Assembly: GCF_000725545.1 (NCBI RefSeq) | Contig: NZ_JNZP01000031.1 | Coordinates: forward strand, 1 to 61,694 | DNA from: Streptomyces exfoliatus | Lineage (GTDB): Bacteria > Actinomycetota > Actinomycetes > Streptomycetales > Streptomycetaceae | Reading direction: 5' to 3' | DNA: 61,694 nt | Shown: one piece after another, positions 51,439 to 60,125 of the stretch | Numbering within the stretch: the first letter of the stretch is position 1 | Layout of the letters: each line of letters starts with the position of its first letter | Program-made: the position numbers and the translations under genes | Notes under the pieces: model-generated | What the model was told of the DNA's origin: nothing | Seen by the model: only the letters and a program-made list of their open reading frames with translations | Database searches by the model: none

Positions 51439-52959
51439 TCAGTGGACGTCGCCCATGAGGCCCTGGACCTTCTTGCGGTACATGTAGATCGCGAATCCGG
51501 CGGCGACGGCGAGCGCCGCCTGCATCGCGATGATCCCGGTGCCGTTGAGATCGACGCCCGCGATGGAGAGCAGACCCGTGGTGCAGTCACCGGCGGTGAC
51601 GGCGAGGAACCAGACACCCATCATCTGCGAGGCGTACTTCTGCGGCGCCATCTTCGTGGTGACGGAGAGGCCGACGGGGGAGAGGCACAGCTCACCGATG
51701 GTCTGGATCATGTAGATCGTGACCAGCCACATCGGGGAGACCTTGGTGCCGTCGCCCGCCATGTTCATCGGGACGATGAAGACGAAGAAGGACGCGCCGA
51801 CCAGGACGAGACCCATCGCGAACTTCACGATGGTGTTCGGCTCCTGGTTCTTGCGGGCCAGCCACAGCCACATCCAGGCGAAGACCGGGGCCAGCGCCAT
51901 GACGTAGAGCGGGTTCAGCGACTGGTACCAGGTGGCGGGGAAGCCGAGGCCGAAGATGGTGTCGGCGGTCTTGTCGTCCGCGAACAGGGACAGCGTCGAG
52001 CCGCCCTGGTCGTAGATCATCCAGAAGATGGCGGCGGCGACGAAGAACCAGATGTAGCCGGTCACGCGGGACTTCTCGCCGGTGGTCAGGTCCTTGTCGC
52101 GCTTGATGCGGGCCAGGACGGCGACCGGGATGATCAGACCCGCGAGGGTGATCGGGACCATCGCCCAGTTCAGGGTGTACATGCCGAGGGCGACGACGGC
52201 ACCGTAGAACGCGGCGATCACGACGGTGACGACGGCGGCCTTGGTGATGACGGCCTTGCGCTCGTCGGCGGACAGCGGGTTCGGGACCTCGCTGCTCTTC
52301 GGGTTCAGCGTCTTGCCGAAGATCAGGAAGACGGCGAGGCCCAGGCCCATGCCGACGGCGGCGAGGGCGAAGCCCAGGTGCCAGTTGACCTTCTCACCGA
52401 CGGTGCCGATCACCAGGGGAGCGAGGAACGCGCCCAGGTTGATGCCGATGTAGAAGATCGTGAAGCCACCGTCACGGCGCGGGTCGTCCGCGTTCTTGTA
52501 GAGGTGGCCGACCATCGTCGAGATGTTGGCCTTCAGCAGACCGGAGCCGACCGCGACGAGCGCGAGACCGACGAAGAACATCGCCTGGCCCGGCATGGCC
52601 AGCGAGACGTGGCCGAGCATGATCACGGAGGCCGCGATCGTGACGGTCTTGCGGGCGCCCCAGACGCGGTCGCCGAACCAGCCGCCGGGCATGGCCATCA
52701 GGTAGACCATCGAGACGTAGACGGAGTAGATCGCCGTCGCCGTCGCCGCGGTCATCGCGAGACCGCCGCCCTGGCTGCCCGTGGCGGCGTCCACGCCGCC
52801 GGAGACCAGGTACAGAACGAGAAGGGCCCTCATGCCGTAGTAGGAGAAACGCTCCCACATCTCGGTCATGAAGAGAGTGGCCAGGCCGCGGGGGTGGCCG
52901 AGGAAGGTCTTCTCGTAGCCGAGGGGTTCGGCCGAGTCCTTCGTCAGGCTGGACGCCAT
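51439..52959 (-). CDS. POT/PTR family proton-coupled peptide transporter
   Basis: 506-aa polytopic protein of the proton-dependent oligopeptide transporter family. FMTEMWERFSYYGMRALLVLYL in helix 1 has the ExxER-like motif, GGWFGDRVWGARK is the PTR2 signature, and FTIFYIGINLGAFLAPL is the second. Fourteen or so hydrophobic segments are consistent with bacterial members. It imports di- and tripeptides. It stands alone with a 458-bp upstream region. Confidence 0.93.
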   Translation of the reverse strand: MASSLTKDSAEPLGYEKTFLGHPRGLATLFMTEMWERFSYYGMRALLVLYLVSGGVDAATGSQGGGLAMTAATATAIYSVYVSMVYLMAMPGGWFGDRVWGARKTVTIAASVIMLGHVSLAMPGQAMFFVGLALVAVGSGLLKANISTMVGHLYKNADDPRRDGGFTIFYIGINLGAFLAPLVIGTVGEKVNWHLGFALAAVGMGLGLAVFLIFGKTLNPKSSEVPNPLSADERKAVITKAAVVTVVIAAFYGAVVALGMYTLNWAMVPITLAGLIIPVAVLARIKRDKDLTTGEKSRVTGYIWFFVAAAIFWMIYDQGGSTLSLFADDKTADTIFGLGFPATWYQSLNPLYVMALAPVFAWMWLWLARKNQEPNTIVKFAMGLVLVGASFFVFIVPMNMAGDGTKVSPMWLVTIYMIQTIGELCLSPVGLSVTTKMAPQKYASQMMGVWFLAVTAGDCTTGLLSIAGVDLNGTGIIAMQAALAVAAGFAIYMYRKKVQGLMGDVH

Positions 52960-53405
52960 GTCGATCCTTGCTCTGTCGGGACGCGCGCCTTGTGAGCGTG
53001 ATGCGCCCGGTGGGGGAGGCCGGCACCGGCTGAGTCGTCGGACTCACCGGGATCCACGCCCCGGGAGACGCGTTGTCGCGTCCCGGGACCCGGCCCACAG
53101 GTCGTTCACCGTCTTCGAGGATCGGCGGAGCCGACCTCACGCAGAAAGAGGACCTTGGCACGCGAAGCGAGCCAAAGGTCCCCAATACCGCTACAGACGT
53201 CGAGCAACCATACGACACGACAGTGCCGGATATGGAAGGACTTGAGAGATGGATCACAGGCGGAAGTGCAACCACGGAAGGCTATTCGAAGGTCATGAAC
53301 AGGATGCCCACAGGATCCCCAGGGGTCATCTCGCCCCGGGCGCCCGCACCCCGGCCCTGCGGGCCGTCCCCCGCCGTCCCGCCCCGGCCCGGCACCCGTG
53401 CGGAC
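52960..53405. other. Long non-coding intergenic region
   Basis: About 446 bp between the POT transporter and the response regulator. GGACCTTGGC (53152-53161) and GCCAAAGGTCC (53171-53181) form an imperfect hairpin with a 9-nt loop, and AT-rich stretches such as CAACCATACGACACGACAG are present, so it may hold both promoters, an operator or a small RNA. No ORF with a binding site was found. Confidence 0.4.
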
Positions 53406-53417
53406 TACCATCACCCC
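53406..53417 (+). promoter_or_regulatory. -10 box of a leaderless response-regulator gene
   Basis: TACCAT at 53406-53411 ends 6 bp before the ATG at 53418, and no binding site is present, so the message probably begins at the start codon. Confidence 0.55.
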
Positions 53418-54095
53418 ATGACCCGTGTACTGCTCGCCGAGGACGACGCATCCATCTCGGAGCCGCTGGCCCGCGCCCTGCGGAGAGAGGGGTACGAGGT
53501 CGAGGTCCGCGAGGACGGCCCCACCGCCCTCGACGCCGGACTCCAGGGCGGAGTGGACCTGGTCGTGCTCGACCTGGGCCTGCCCGGCATGGACGGCCTC
53601 GAAGTCGCCCGGCGGCTGCGCGCCGAGGGGCACACGGTCCCGATCCTGGTCCTCACCGCACGGGCCGACGAGGTCGACACCGTCGTCGGGCTCGACGCGG
53701 GCGCCGACGACTACGTCACCAAGCCCTTCCGGCTCGCCGAACTCCTCGCCCGCGTCCGGGCCCTGCTCCGGCGCGGCTCCAGCGAGCCCGCCGTCGCCCC
53801 CGCGACCCACGGCGTACGGATCGACGTCGAGTCGCACCGCGCCTGGATGGGCGAGGAGGAACTCCAGCTGACGGCCAAGGAGTTCGACCTGCTCCGGGTC
53901 CTGGTCCGGGACGCCGGCCGGGTCGTCACCCGCGACCAGCTGATGCGCGAGGTCTGGGACACCACCTGGTGGTCGTCCACCAAGACCCTCGACATGCACA
54001 TCTCCTGGCTGCGCAAGAAGCTCGGCGACGACGCCGCGAACCCGCGCTACATCGCCACCGTGCGCGGAGTCGGTTTCCGCTTCGAGAAGAGCTGA
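53418..54095 (+). CDS. OmpR-family response regulator
   Basis: 225-aa two-component regulator. The receiver domain (1-115) has phospho-acceptor Asp52 in VLDLGLPGMDGLE, Thr80 and Lys102 in VTKPFR. The C-terminal winged-helix domain (about 130-225) contains LTAKEFDLLRVLVRDAGRVVTRDQLMREVW and WLRKKLGDDAANPRYIATVRGVGFRFE (in parts). The partner kinase is the next gene, 24 bp away. Signal and targets unknown. Confidence 0.95.
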   Translation: MTRVLLAEDDASISEPLARALRREGYEVEVREDGPTALDAGLQGGVDLVVLDLGLPGMDGLEVARRLRAEGHTVPILVLTARADEVDTVVGLDAGADDYVTKPFRLAELLARVRALLRRGSSEPAVAPATHGVRIDVESHRAWMGEEELQLTAKEFDLLRVLVRDAGRVVTRDQLMREVWDTTWWSSTKTLDMHISWLRKKLGDDAANPRYIATVRGVGFRFEKS

Positions 54096-54119
54096 GCCAC
54101 CCCGCCCCCGGAGAGCACC

Positions 54120-55391
54120 ATGCGCCGCCGTCTGATCAACTCCACGCTCGCCGTGGTGCTCGTCGTCATCTCGGTGTTCGGGGTCTCCCTCGTCATCGTC
54201 GAGACCCGCACCATCACCAGCACCGCACAGGAGCGGGTGGACACCGAGGCGGTGCGGCTCGCCTCCATCGTCGACAGCCGGCTCATCGGCGGCGAGCCGG
54301 TCAACCCGGACATCCTCGCCGAGCAGAGCGGCGCCAAGCGGTTCGCCGAGATCCGGATCCCCGGCCGCCCGTCGATCGAGATCGGCACCCGACCCACCGG
54401 GGACGTCATCCGGGGCCTCGCCGAGGGCGAGCGCGGTGAGACCGTGATCGTCGAGGAGTCCCGCTCCACCGTCACCGAGGAGGTCGGCCGCACCCTCCTG
54501 ATCATCGGTGCGGTGGCCCTGCTCGCCGTCGTCGCCGCGATCCTCCTCGCCGTACGGCAGGCGAACAAGCTCACCTCCCCGCTCACCGACCTCGCGGAGA
54601 CCGCCGAGCGCCTCGGCTCCGGCGACCCGCGCCCCCGGCACAAGCGGTACGGGGTGCCCGAGCTGGACCGCGTCGCGGACGTCCTCGACGCCTCCGCCGA
54701 ACGCATCGCCCGCATGCTCACCGCCGAGCGCCGGCTCGCCGCCGACGCCTCGCACCAGCTCCGTACGCCGCTGACCGCCCTCTCCATGCGCCTGGAGGAG
54801 GTCGCCCTCGCCGACGACCTCGACACGGTCAAGGAGGAGGCGACGATCGCGCTCACCCAGGTCGAGCGGCTCACCGACGTCGTCCAGCGGCTCCTGACCA
54901 ACTCCAGGGACCCGCGGACCGGCTCCGCCGTCGCCTTCGACCTGGACGAGGTCGTCAAGCAGCAGATCGAGGAGTGGCGGCCCGCCTACCGCAGCGCGGG
55001 CCGGGCCATCGTCCACTCGGGCAAGCAGGGGATGCGGGCCGTCGGCACCCCGGGCGCCGTCGCCCAGGTCCTCGCGGCCCTGATCGAGAACTCGCTCATG
55101 CACGGCGGCGGCACGGTCGCCCTGCGAACCCGGGTCATCGGCAACCAGTCGGTGATCGAGGTCACCGACGAGGGCCCGGGCGTCCCCCCCGACCTCGGCT
55201 CACGGATCTTCGAGCGGGCCGTCAGCGGCCGCAGCTCCACCGGCATCGGCCTCGCGGTCGCCCGCGACCTGGCGGAGGCGGACGGCGGCCGTCTCGAACT
55301 GCTGAAGGAGCAGCCGCCGGTCTTCGCGCTCTTCCTGAGCCGGGAGGTCAGGAGCGTCTCGGACGAGACGCGGGAGCGCCCCGTACGGTGA
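54120..55391 (+). CDS. Sensor histidine kinase
   Basis: 423-aa membrane kinase. Helix 1 (about 8-28) and helix 2 (about 124-146) frame an extracytoplasmic sensor of about 95 residues, followed by a HAMP linker. The phospho-acceptor is His212 in DASHQLRTPLTAL. The N-box is ALIENSLMHGG, the G1 box DEGPGVPP and the G2 box STGIGLAVARDL. The ATG at 54120 follows GGAGAGCACC. Paired with the preceding regulator. Confidence 0.95.
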   Translation: MRRRLINSTLAVVLVVISVFGVSLVIVETRTITSTAQERVDTEAVRLASIVDSRLIGGEPVNPDILAEQSGAKRFAEIRIPGRPSIEIGTRPTGDVIRGLAEGERGETVIVEESRSTVTEEVGRTLLIIGAVALLAVVAAILLAVRQANKLTSPLTDLAETAERLGSGDPRPRHKRYGVPELDRVADVLDASAERIARMLTAERRLAADASHQLRTPLTALSMRLEEVALADDLDTVKEEATIALTQVERLTDVVQRLLTNSRDPRTGSAVAFDLDEVVKQQIEEWRPAYRSAGRAIVHSGKQGMRAVGTPGAVAQVLAALIENSLMHGGGTVALRTRVIGNQSVIEVTDEGPGVPPDLGSRIFERAVSGRSSTGIGLAVARDLAEADGGRLELLKEQPPVFALFLSREVRSVSDETRERPVR

Positions 55392-55427
55392 AAGGGCCGG
55401 GCTGCAGAGGCGGACCGAAAGGGCTGG

Positions 55428-55943
55428 TCAGACGCGGTCGGGCTGGCGCCGGACCGCCTGGCGCGGGGGCTGCTCCAAGAACGATTCGGCGGCCTGGACC
55501 GCCTCCTTCGCGGGCAGCGTGCGGAACACCCAGGTGCGGTACGACCAGAAGCGGAACAGGGTGGCGACCCCGATCCCGAAGAACTTGAAGAAGTTGCTCT
55601 GCAGCGGGGAGTCCCAGCCGAAGCCGTACGTGGCCATGAACAGCAGACCGTTCTGGATCACCAGGCCGATCAGGCTGAAAACGAGGAAGAGCGACATCTC
55701 CTTGGTGCGGCTGCTCTTGTCCCGGTCGCGGTACGTGAAGTACCGGAACCCGATGTAGTTGAAGACGATCGCGACCACGGTGGCGATGACGCTCGCGCGC
55801 ACGACCGGCAGATCCGTGAAGTGACGTACGAGATTGAACACTCCGAGGTCGACCAGGACCCCGACAGCCCCCACTGCCCCGAACTTGGCGACCTCACGGA
55901 AGAGCCCGTTGAGTCGCGTGCGCAGCGCGCCGGGTTCACTCAT
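55428..55943 (-). CDS. GtrA-family membrane protein
   Basis: 171-aa protein with four transmembrane helices, characteristic of GtrA: EVAKFGAVGAVGVLVDLGVFNLV and VFNYIGFRYFTYRDR, then FSLIGLVIQNGLLF and a helix before FWSYRTWVFR (in parts). GtrA proteins are thought to flip undecaprenyl-phosphate-linked sugars for glycan modification. The ATG at 55943 gives MSEPGALRTRLNGL; a longer start to 55991 lacks support. Convergent with the kinase gene. Confidence 0.9.
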   Translation of the reverse strand: MSEPGALRTRLNGLFREVAKFGAVGAVGVLVDLGVFNLVRHFTDLPVVRASVIATVVAIVFNYIGFRYFTYRDRDKSSRTKEMSLFLVFSLIGLVIQNGLLFMATYGFGWDSPLQSNFFKFFGIGVATLFRFWSYRTWVFRTLPAKEAVQAAESFLEQPPRQAVRRQPDRV

Positions 55944-56119
55944 GGTGATGGCTCTGTCCCGTCCGTCCGGATGACGCCCGGATGACGTCAACCCAACCCA
56001 TGCTAACCAGCCCTCCTGTCACCCGCCCGGGTACCTCGTAAACCACTGGAGAACCCGCTTCCCGCCCCGCCTTTCTTGTGCCAAACCACAGCCGGACGAG
56101 GCTTCCGGGATGGTGCGGA

Positions 56120-56131
56120 TACCCTAAGAGG
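56120..56131 (+). promoter_or_regulatory. -10 box of leaderless purK
   Basis: TACCCT at 56120-56125 lies 6 bp before the GTG at 56132, which has no Shine-Dalgarno sequence, so the purK message is probably leaderless. Confidence 0.55.
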
Positions 56132-57271
56132 GTGACGTTCCCCGTAGTAGGCATGGTCGGCGGCGGGCAGCTCGCCCGTATGACGCACGAGGCGGGCATC
56201 CCCCTCGGCATCAAGTTCAAGCTCCTCAGCGACACCCCCCAGGACTCCGCGGCCCAGGTGGTCGGCGACGTCGTCATCGGCGACTACCGCGACCTGGACA
56301 CGCTGCGTGACTTCGCGCGCGGATGTGACGTGATCACCTTCGATCACGAGCACGTCCCCACGGAGCACCTGCGGGCCCTCGAAGCGGACGGCATCCCCGT
56401 CCGGCCGGGCCCCGACGCGCTGGTGCACGCCCAGGACAAGGGGGTGATGCGCGCGAAGCTCGACGAGATCGGCGCGCCGAGCCCGCGGCACCGCATCGTG
56501 GCGGACCCCGAGGACGCGGTGGCCTTCGCGGCCGAGGTCGGGGGCTTCCCGATCATCCTGAAGACGGTGCGCGGCGGCTACGACGGCAAGGGCGTCTGGT
56601 TCGTCCGTACGCCCGAGGACGCCCGCGATCCGTTCCTCGCGGGGGTCCCGGTCCTGGCCGAGGAGAAGGTCGACTTCGCGCGCGAGCTCGCCGCGAACAT
56701 CGTCCGCTCCCCGCACGGCCAGGCCGTCGCCTACCCGGTCGTGGAGTCCCGCCAGGTCGACGGCGTCTGCGACACCGTCATCGCGCCCGCGCCGGACCTC
56801 GACGGCGAGCTGGCCGGCCAGGCGCAGGAGCTGGCGCTTCGCATCGCCAAGGAGCTGGGGGTCGTCGGCCACCTCGCCGTCGAGCTGTTCGAGACCACCG
56901 ACGGCCGCATCCTCGTCAACGAACTGGCGATGCGCCCGCACAACTCCGGCCACTGGACCCAGGACGGCGCGATCACCTCGCAGTTCGCCAACCACGTCCG
57001 GGCGGTCCTCGACCTGCCCCTCGGCGATCCGCGCCCGCGTGCCCCGTGGACCGTGATGTGCAATGTCCTGGGCGGTGACTACCCCGACATGTACGCGGCG
57101 TACCTGCATTGCATGGCGAGGGACCCGCAGCTCAAGATTCACATGTATGGCAAGGACGTGAAGCCCGGCCGCAAGGTGGGGCACGTCAACACCTACGGCG
57201 ACGACCTGGACGACGTGCTGGAGCGCGCGCGTCACGCCGCCGGCTATCTGCGAGGAACGATCACCGAGTGA
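56132..57271 (+). CDS. purK: N5-carboxyaminoimidazole ribonucleotide synthase
   Basis: 379-aa ATP-grasp enzyme converting AIR and bicarbonate to N5-CAIR in purine synthesis. [11 protein letters not shown] is the N-terminal motif. [18 protein letters not shown] provides the ATP-grasp loop, and [14 protein letters not shown] is the conserved metal/substrate segment. The GTG at 56132 gives [13 protein letters not shown]; the upstream in-frame ATG at 56078 would add a leader with no homologue support. The next gene starts inside its stop (GTGA). Confidence 0.96.
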   Translation: MTFPVVGMVGGGQLARMTHEAGIPLGIKFKLLSDTPQDSAAQVVGDVVIGDYRDLDTLRDFARGCDVITFDHEHVPTEHLRALEADGIPVRPGPDALVHAQDKGVMRAKLDEIGAPSPRHRIVADPEDAVAFAAEVGGFPIILKTVRGGYDGKGVWFVRTPEDARDPFLAGVPVLAEEKVDFARELAANIVRSPHGQAVAYPVVESRQVDGVCDTVIAPAPDLDGELAGQAQELALRIAKELGVVGHLAVELFETTDGRILVNELAMRPHNSGHWTQDGAITSQFANHVRAVLDLPLGDPRPRAPWTVMCNVLGGDYPDMYAAYLHCMARDPQLKIHMYGKDVKPGRKVGHVNTYGDDLDDVLERARHAAGYLRGTITE

Positions 57272-57804
57272 GCAGCCACAGCACCTCCCCCGTCGTCGGC
57301 ATCGCCATGGGATCCGACTCCGACTGGTCCGTCATGGAGGCCGCCGCGCAGGCCCTCGACGAGTTCGAGATCCCCTACGAGGTCAACGTCCTCTCCGCGC
57401 ACCGGATGCCGCGCGAGATGATCGCGTACGGCGAGGAGGCCGCGGGCCGGGGCCTGAAGGCGATCATCGCGGGCGCGGGCGGCGCCGCCCACCTGCCGGG
57501 CATGCTCGCCTCCGTCACCCCGCTCCCCGTCATCGGTGTGCCGGTGCCGCTGAAGTACCTCGACGGCATGGACTCGCTGCTCTCCATCGTGCAGATGCCG
57601 GCCGGCGTCCCCGTCGCCACGGTCTCCGTCGCCGGCGCCCGCAACGCGGGCCTGCTCGCGGCCCGGATGCTCGCCGCGCACGACGCCGACCTCCTCGCCC
57701 GGATGAACGAGTTCCTCCAGGAGCTCAACGACCAGGCGACCGAGAAGGGCAAGCGGCTGCGGGCCAAGGTCGAGGGCGCCGACTCCTTCGGCTTCGGCAA
57801 GTGA
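57268..57804 (+). CDS. purE: N5-carboxyaminoimidazole ribonucleotide mutase
   Basis: 178-aa PurE class [29 protein letters not shown] with the active-site His, and [16 protein letters not shown] with a second conserved His. It rearranges N5-CAIR to CAIR. Overlaps purK by 4 bp and the dipeptidase gene by 4 bp, giving one translational unit. The C-terminus has a short extra basic helix. Confidence 0.96.
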   Translation: MSSHSTSPVVGIAMGSDSDWSVMEAAAQALDEFEIPYEVNVLSAHRMPREMIAYGEEAAGRGLKAIIAGAGGAAHLPGMLASVTPLPVIGVPVPLKYLDGMDSLLSIVQMPAGVPVATVSVAGARNAGLLAARMLAAHDADLLARMNEFLQELNDQATEKGKRLRAKVEGADSFGFGK

Positions 57805-59009
57805 GCGCCGCGGCGGACCGTCTGGCGGAGGCCCGCGAACTGCTCGCGGGCCACCCCGTCGTCGACGGCCACAACGACCTGCCGTGGGCGCTCCGCGAGC
57901 ACGTGCGGTACGACCTGGACCGCATGGACATCGGCGCGGACCAGACCGGCGCGCTCCACACCGACCTGGCGCGGCTGCGGGCCGGCGGCGTCGGCGCCCA
58001 GTTCTGGTCGGTGTACGTGCCGTGCCGGCTCGCCGGGGACGACGCGGTCAGCGCGACCCTGGAGCAGATCGACGTCGTCGACCAGCTCCTTGAGCGGTAC
58101 GCGGGCGAGCTGGCCCCCGCCCTGACGGCGGACGACATGGAGGCGGCCCGCGGGCAGGGCCGTATCGCCTCCCTCAAGGGTGCCGAGGGCGGCCACTCGA
58201 TCAACAACTCCCTCGCCACCCTGCGCGCCCTGCACGCCCTCGGCGTGCGCTACATGACGCTCACGCACAACGACAACAACGACTGGGCGGACTCGGCGAC
58301 CGACGAGCCCGGCGTCGGCGGGCTCTCGGCCTTCGGCCGGCAGGTCGTCCGCGAGATGAACCGCTCGGGCATGCTCGTCGACCTCTCGCACGTCGCCGCC
58401 ACCACCATGCGGGACGCCCTCGACGCCACGGCGGCGCCGGTGATCTTCTCGCACTCCTCGGCCCTGGCGGTCTGCGACCACCCGAGGAACATCCCGGACG
58501 ACGTCCTGGAGCGGCTGCCCGCCAACGGCGGCGTCGCGATGGCCACCTTCGTGCCCAAGTTCATCCTCCCCGCGGCCGTCGAGTGGACCGCGCGGGCGGA
58601 CGAGAACCTCCGCGAGCACGGCTTCGACCACCTCGACACCACCGCCGAGGCGATGAAGCTGCACCGTGCCTTCGAGGAGGAGAACCCGCGCCCGATCGCC
58701 ACCGCCGCCACGGTCGCCGACCACCTCGACCACATGCGCGAGGCCGCCGGCATCGACCACATCGGCATCGGCGGCGACTACGACGGAACGGCCTTCACCC
58801 CGGCCGGTCTCGACGACGTCGCCGGCTACCCGAACCTGATCGCGGAGCTGCTGCACCGCGGCTGGTCGCACCCGGACCTGGCCAAGCTGACCTGGTCCAA
58901 CGCGGTCCGCGCCCTCCGGGACGCGGAAGCGGTCTCCCGCGACCTGAAGAGCCGTACGGCACCGTCGAACGCGACCATCGACGCTGTCGACGGCCTCGAC
59001 GCGCCGTAA
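57801..59009 (+). CDS. Membrane dipeptidase (M19 family)
   Basis: 402-aa zinc dipeptidase of the renal dipeptidase family. Metal ligands are intact: His24 and Asp26 in DGHNDLPWA, Glu129 in KGAEGGHS, His197 in DLSHV and His218 in IFSHSS, with GIGGDYDG near the C-terminus. No signal peptide is present, so it is cytoplasmic. The GTG overlaps the purE stop. Substrates could be dipeptides or beta-lactam-like compounds. Confidence 0.95.
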   Translation: MSAAADRLAEARELLAGHPVVDGHNDLPWALREHVRYDLDRMDIGADQTGALHTDLARLRAGGVGAQFWSVYVPCRLAGDDAVSATLEQIDVVDQLLERYAGELAPALTADDMEAARGQGRIASLKGAEGGHSINNSLATLRALHALGVRYMTLTHNDNNDWADSATDEPGVGGLSAFGRQVVREMNRSGMLVDLSHVAATTMRDALDATAAPVIFSHSSALAVCDHPRNIPDDVLERLPANGGVAMATFVPKFILPAAVEWTARADENLREHGFDHLDTTAEAMKLHRAFEEENPRPIATAATVADHLDHMREAAGIDHIGIGGDYDGTAFTPAGLDDVAGYPNLIAELLHRGWSHPDLAKLTWSNAVRALRDAEAVSRDLKSRTAPSNATIDAVDGLDAP

Positions 59010-59132
59010 CCGGACGGTCACCCGAACGGCTCAGTCCGCCGGGCCCCGGCAGGGGGCCGGTGGCACGGTGGACGGTACTGCCCCGCCGGTCGAGGCGGGG
59101 CGGTACTGCATCGCCGAGTTCGGAGTGACCCC

Positions 59133-60056
59133 ATGGCGGAACTGCTAGACGACCATCCCAGCCTCTCCACCGTCCCTGCCGCCGCCGGCGAGCTCGACGC
59201 ACCGGAGCCACCCACGGCGCTCGACGAGACGTCCCGCGCCCGCGCCATCCTGGCCGCCCAGCCCGTCGTCGAGGGGCACACCGACCTGCCCCCGTCCCTC
59301 GATCCGGAGGACCTGCCGCCGGTGCGCGCGAAGGAGGCCGGAGCCCAGTTCTGGTCCCTGCGCGTCGATGCCGACGAGGGTGTCGTCGGGACCCTGCGGC
59401 GCATCGACGCCGTCCGCGCGCTCGTCGCCGCCTGCCCGGAGGACCTGCGTCTCGCGCACACCACGTCCGAGATGGCCGACGCCCGTAACTGCGGCCGCGT
59501 CGCGGCCCTCCTCGGGCCGGTCGGCTGGACGGCGCTCGGCGGGTCCGCCGCGACCCTGAGGGCCTATCAGGCCCTGGGGGTACGGGCCGCCGGCCTCACC
59601 CGCTTCGACCGCTTCGCCCGCGACGCGGTACGGGAGATGAACCGCATCGGCCTGGCCGTGGACCTGTCCGGAGCCGACGAGGACACGGTCCGCCGCACCC
59701 TCGCGGTCACCCGCGCCCCGGCCCTGCTGACACGGGCGGCCCCCGAGGAGCTCCCCGACGACGTCCTGGGCCTCCTCGGTGGGAACGGCGCCGTCTGCAT
59801 GGTCACCGTCACCGACGACCCGGCCGCCGTCGCCGACGTCCTGGACCGCCTGCGCGCGCAGGCCGGCCCGCACTGCGTGGGCGTCTCGCACACGACGGCC
59901 CCGGCCGTCGGCTACGTACCGCTGTTCGCGGAACTGCTGCGCCGGGGCTGGTCGGCCGAGGACCTGGTGGGCCTCGCGCACGCGAACGTCACCCGGGCGC
60001 TGCGCGAGACGGAGTTCCTGTCCCGCACGAACCGCATCCGGCCGGCCGCGGCCTGA
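59133..60056 (+). CDS. Degenerate M19 dipeptidase paralogue
   Basis: 307-aa protein aligned with the preceding dipeptidase: VEGHTDLP matches DGHNDLP (His49/Asp51 kept), KEAGAQFWSLRVDADE matches [15 protein letters not shown], and VREMNRIGLAVDLSG matches [15 protein letters not shown]. The His of DLSH is now Gly, the SHS motif is replaced by LLTR, the Glu of GAEGG is lost and GIGGDYDG is now GVSHTTA. It is also about 95 residues shorter. The protein is thus probably inactive or repurposed. The ORF is intact with normal codon use. It starts 124 bp after the active paralogue. Confidence 0.88.
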   Translation: MAELLDDHPSLSTVPAAAGELDAPEPPTALDETSRARAILAAQPVVEGHTDLPPSLDPEDLPPVRAKEAGAQFWSLRVDADEGVVGTLRRIDAVRALVAACPEDLRLAHTTSEMADARNCGRVAALLGPVGWTALGGSAATLRAYQALGVRAAGLTRFDRFARDAVREMNRIGLAVDLSGADEDTVRRTLAVTRAPALLTRAAPEELPDDVLGLLGGNGAVCMVTVTDDPAAVADVLDRLRAQAGPHCVGVSHTTAPAVGYVPLFAELLRRGWSAEDLVGLAHANVTRALRETEFLSRTNRIRPAAA

Positions 60057-60078
60057 CCGGCCGTACGAAGGTACGAAG

Positions 60079-60110
60079 GAGGGAGGGGGCGCGACCGCGC
60101 CCCCTCCCTC
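60079..60110. terminator. Bidirectional terminator between convergent genes
   Basis: A 15-bp perfect inverted repeat, GAGGGAGGGGGCGCG (60079-60093) with CGCGCCCCCTCCCTC (60096-60110), between the degenerate dipeptidase and the UDP-glucose dehydrogenase gene. Confidence 0.85.
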
Positions 60111-60125
60111 TCGTGTGTCCTCGTG

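Noticed and set aside
59133..60056. Frameshifted or truncated pseudogene of the dipeptidase
   Set aside because: The frame is continuous with normal codon bias and a standard start; only catalytic residues are lost, so a protein is probably made.
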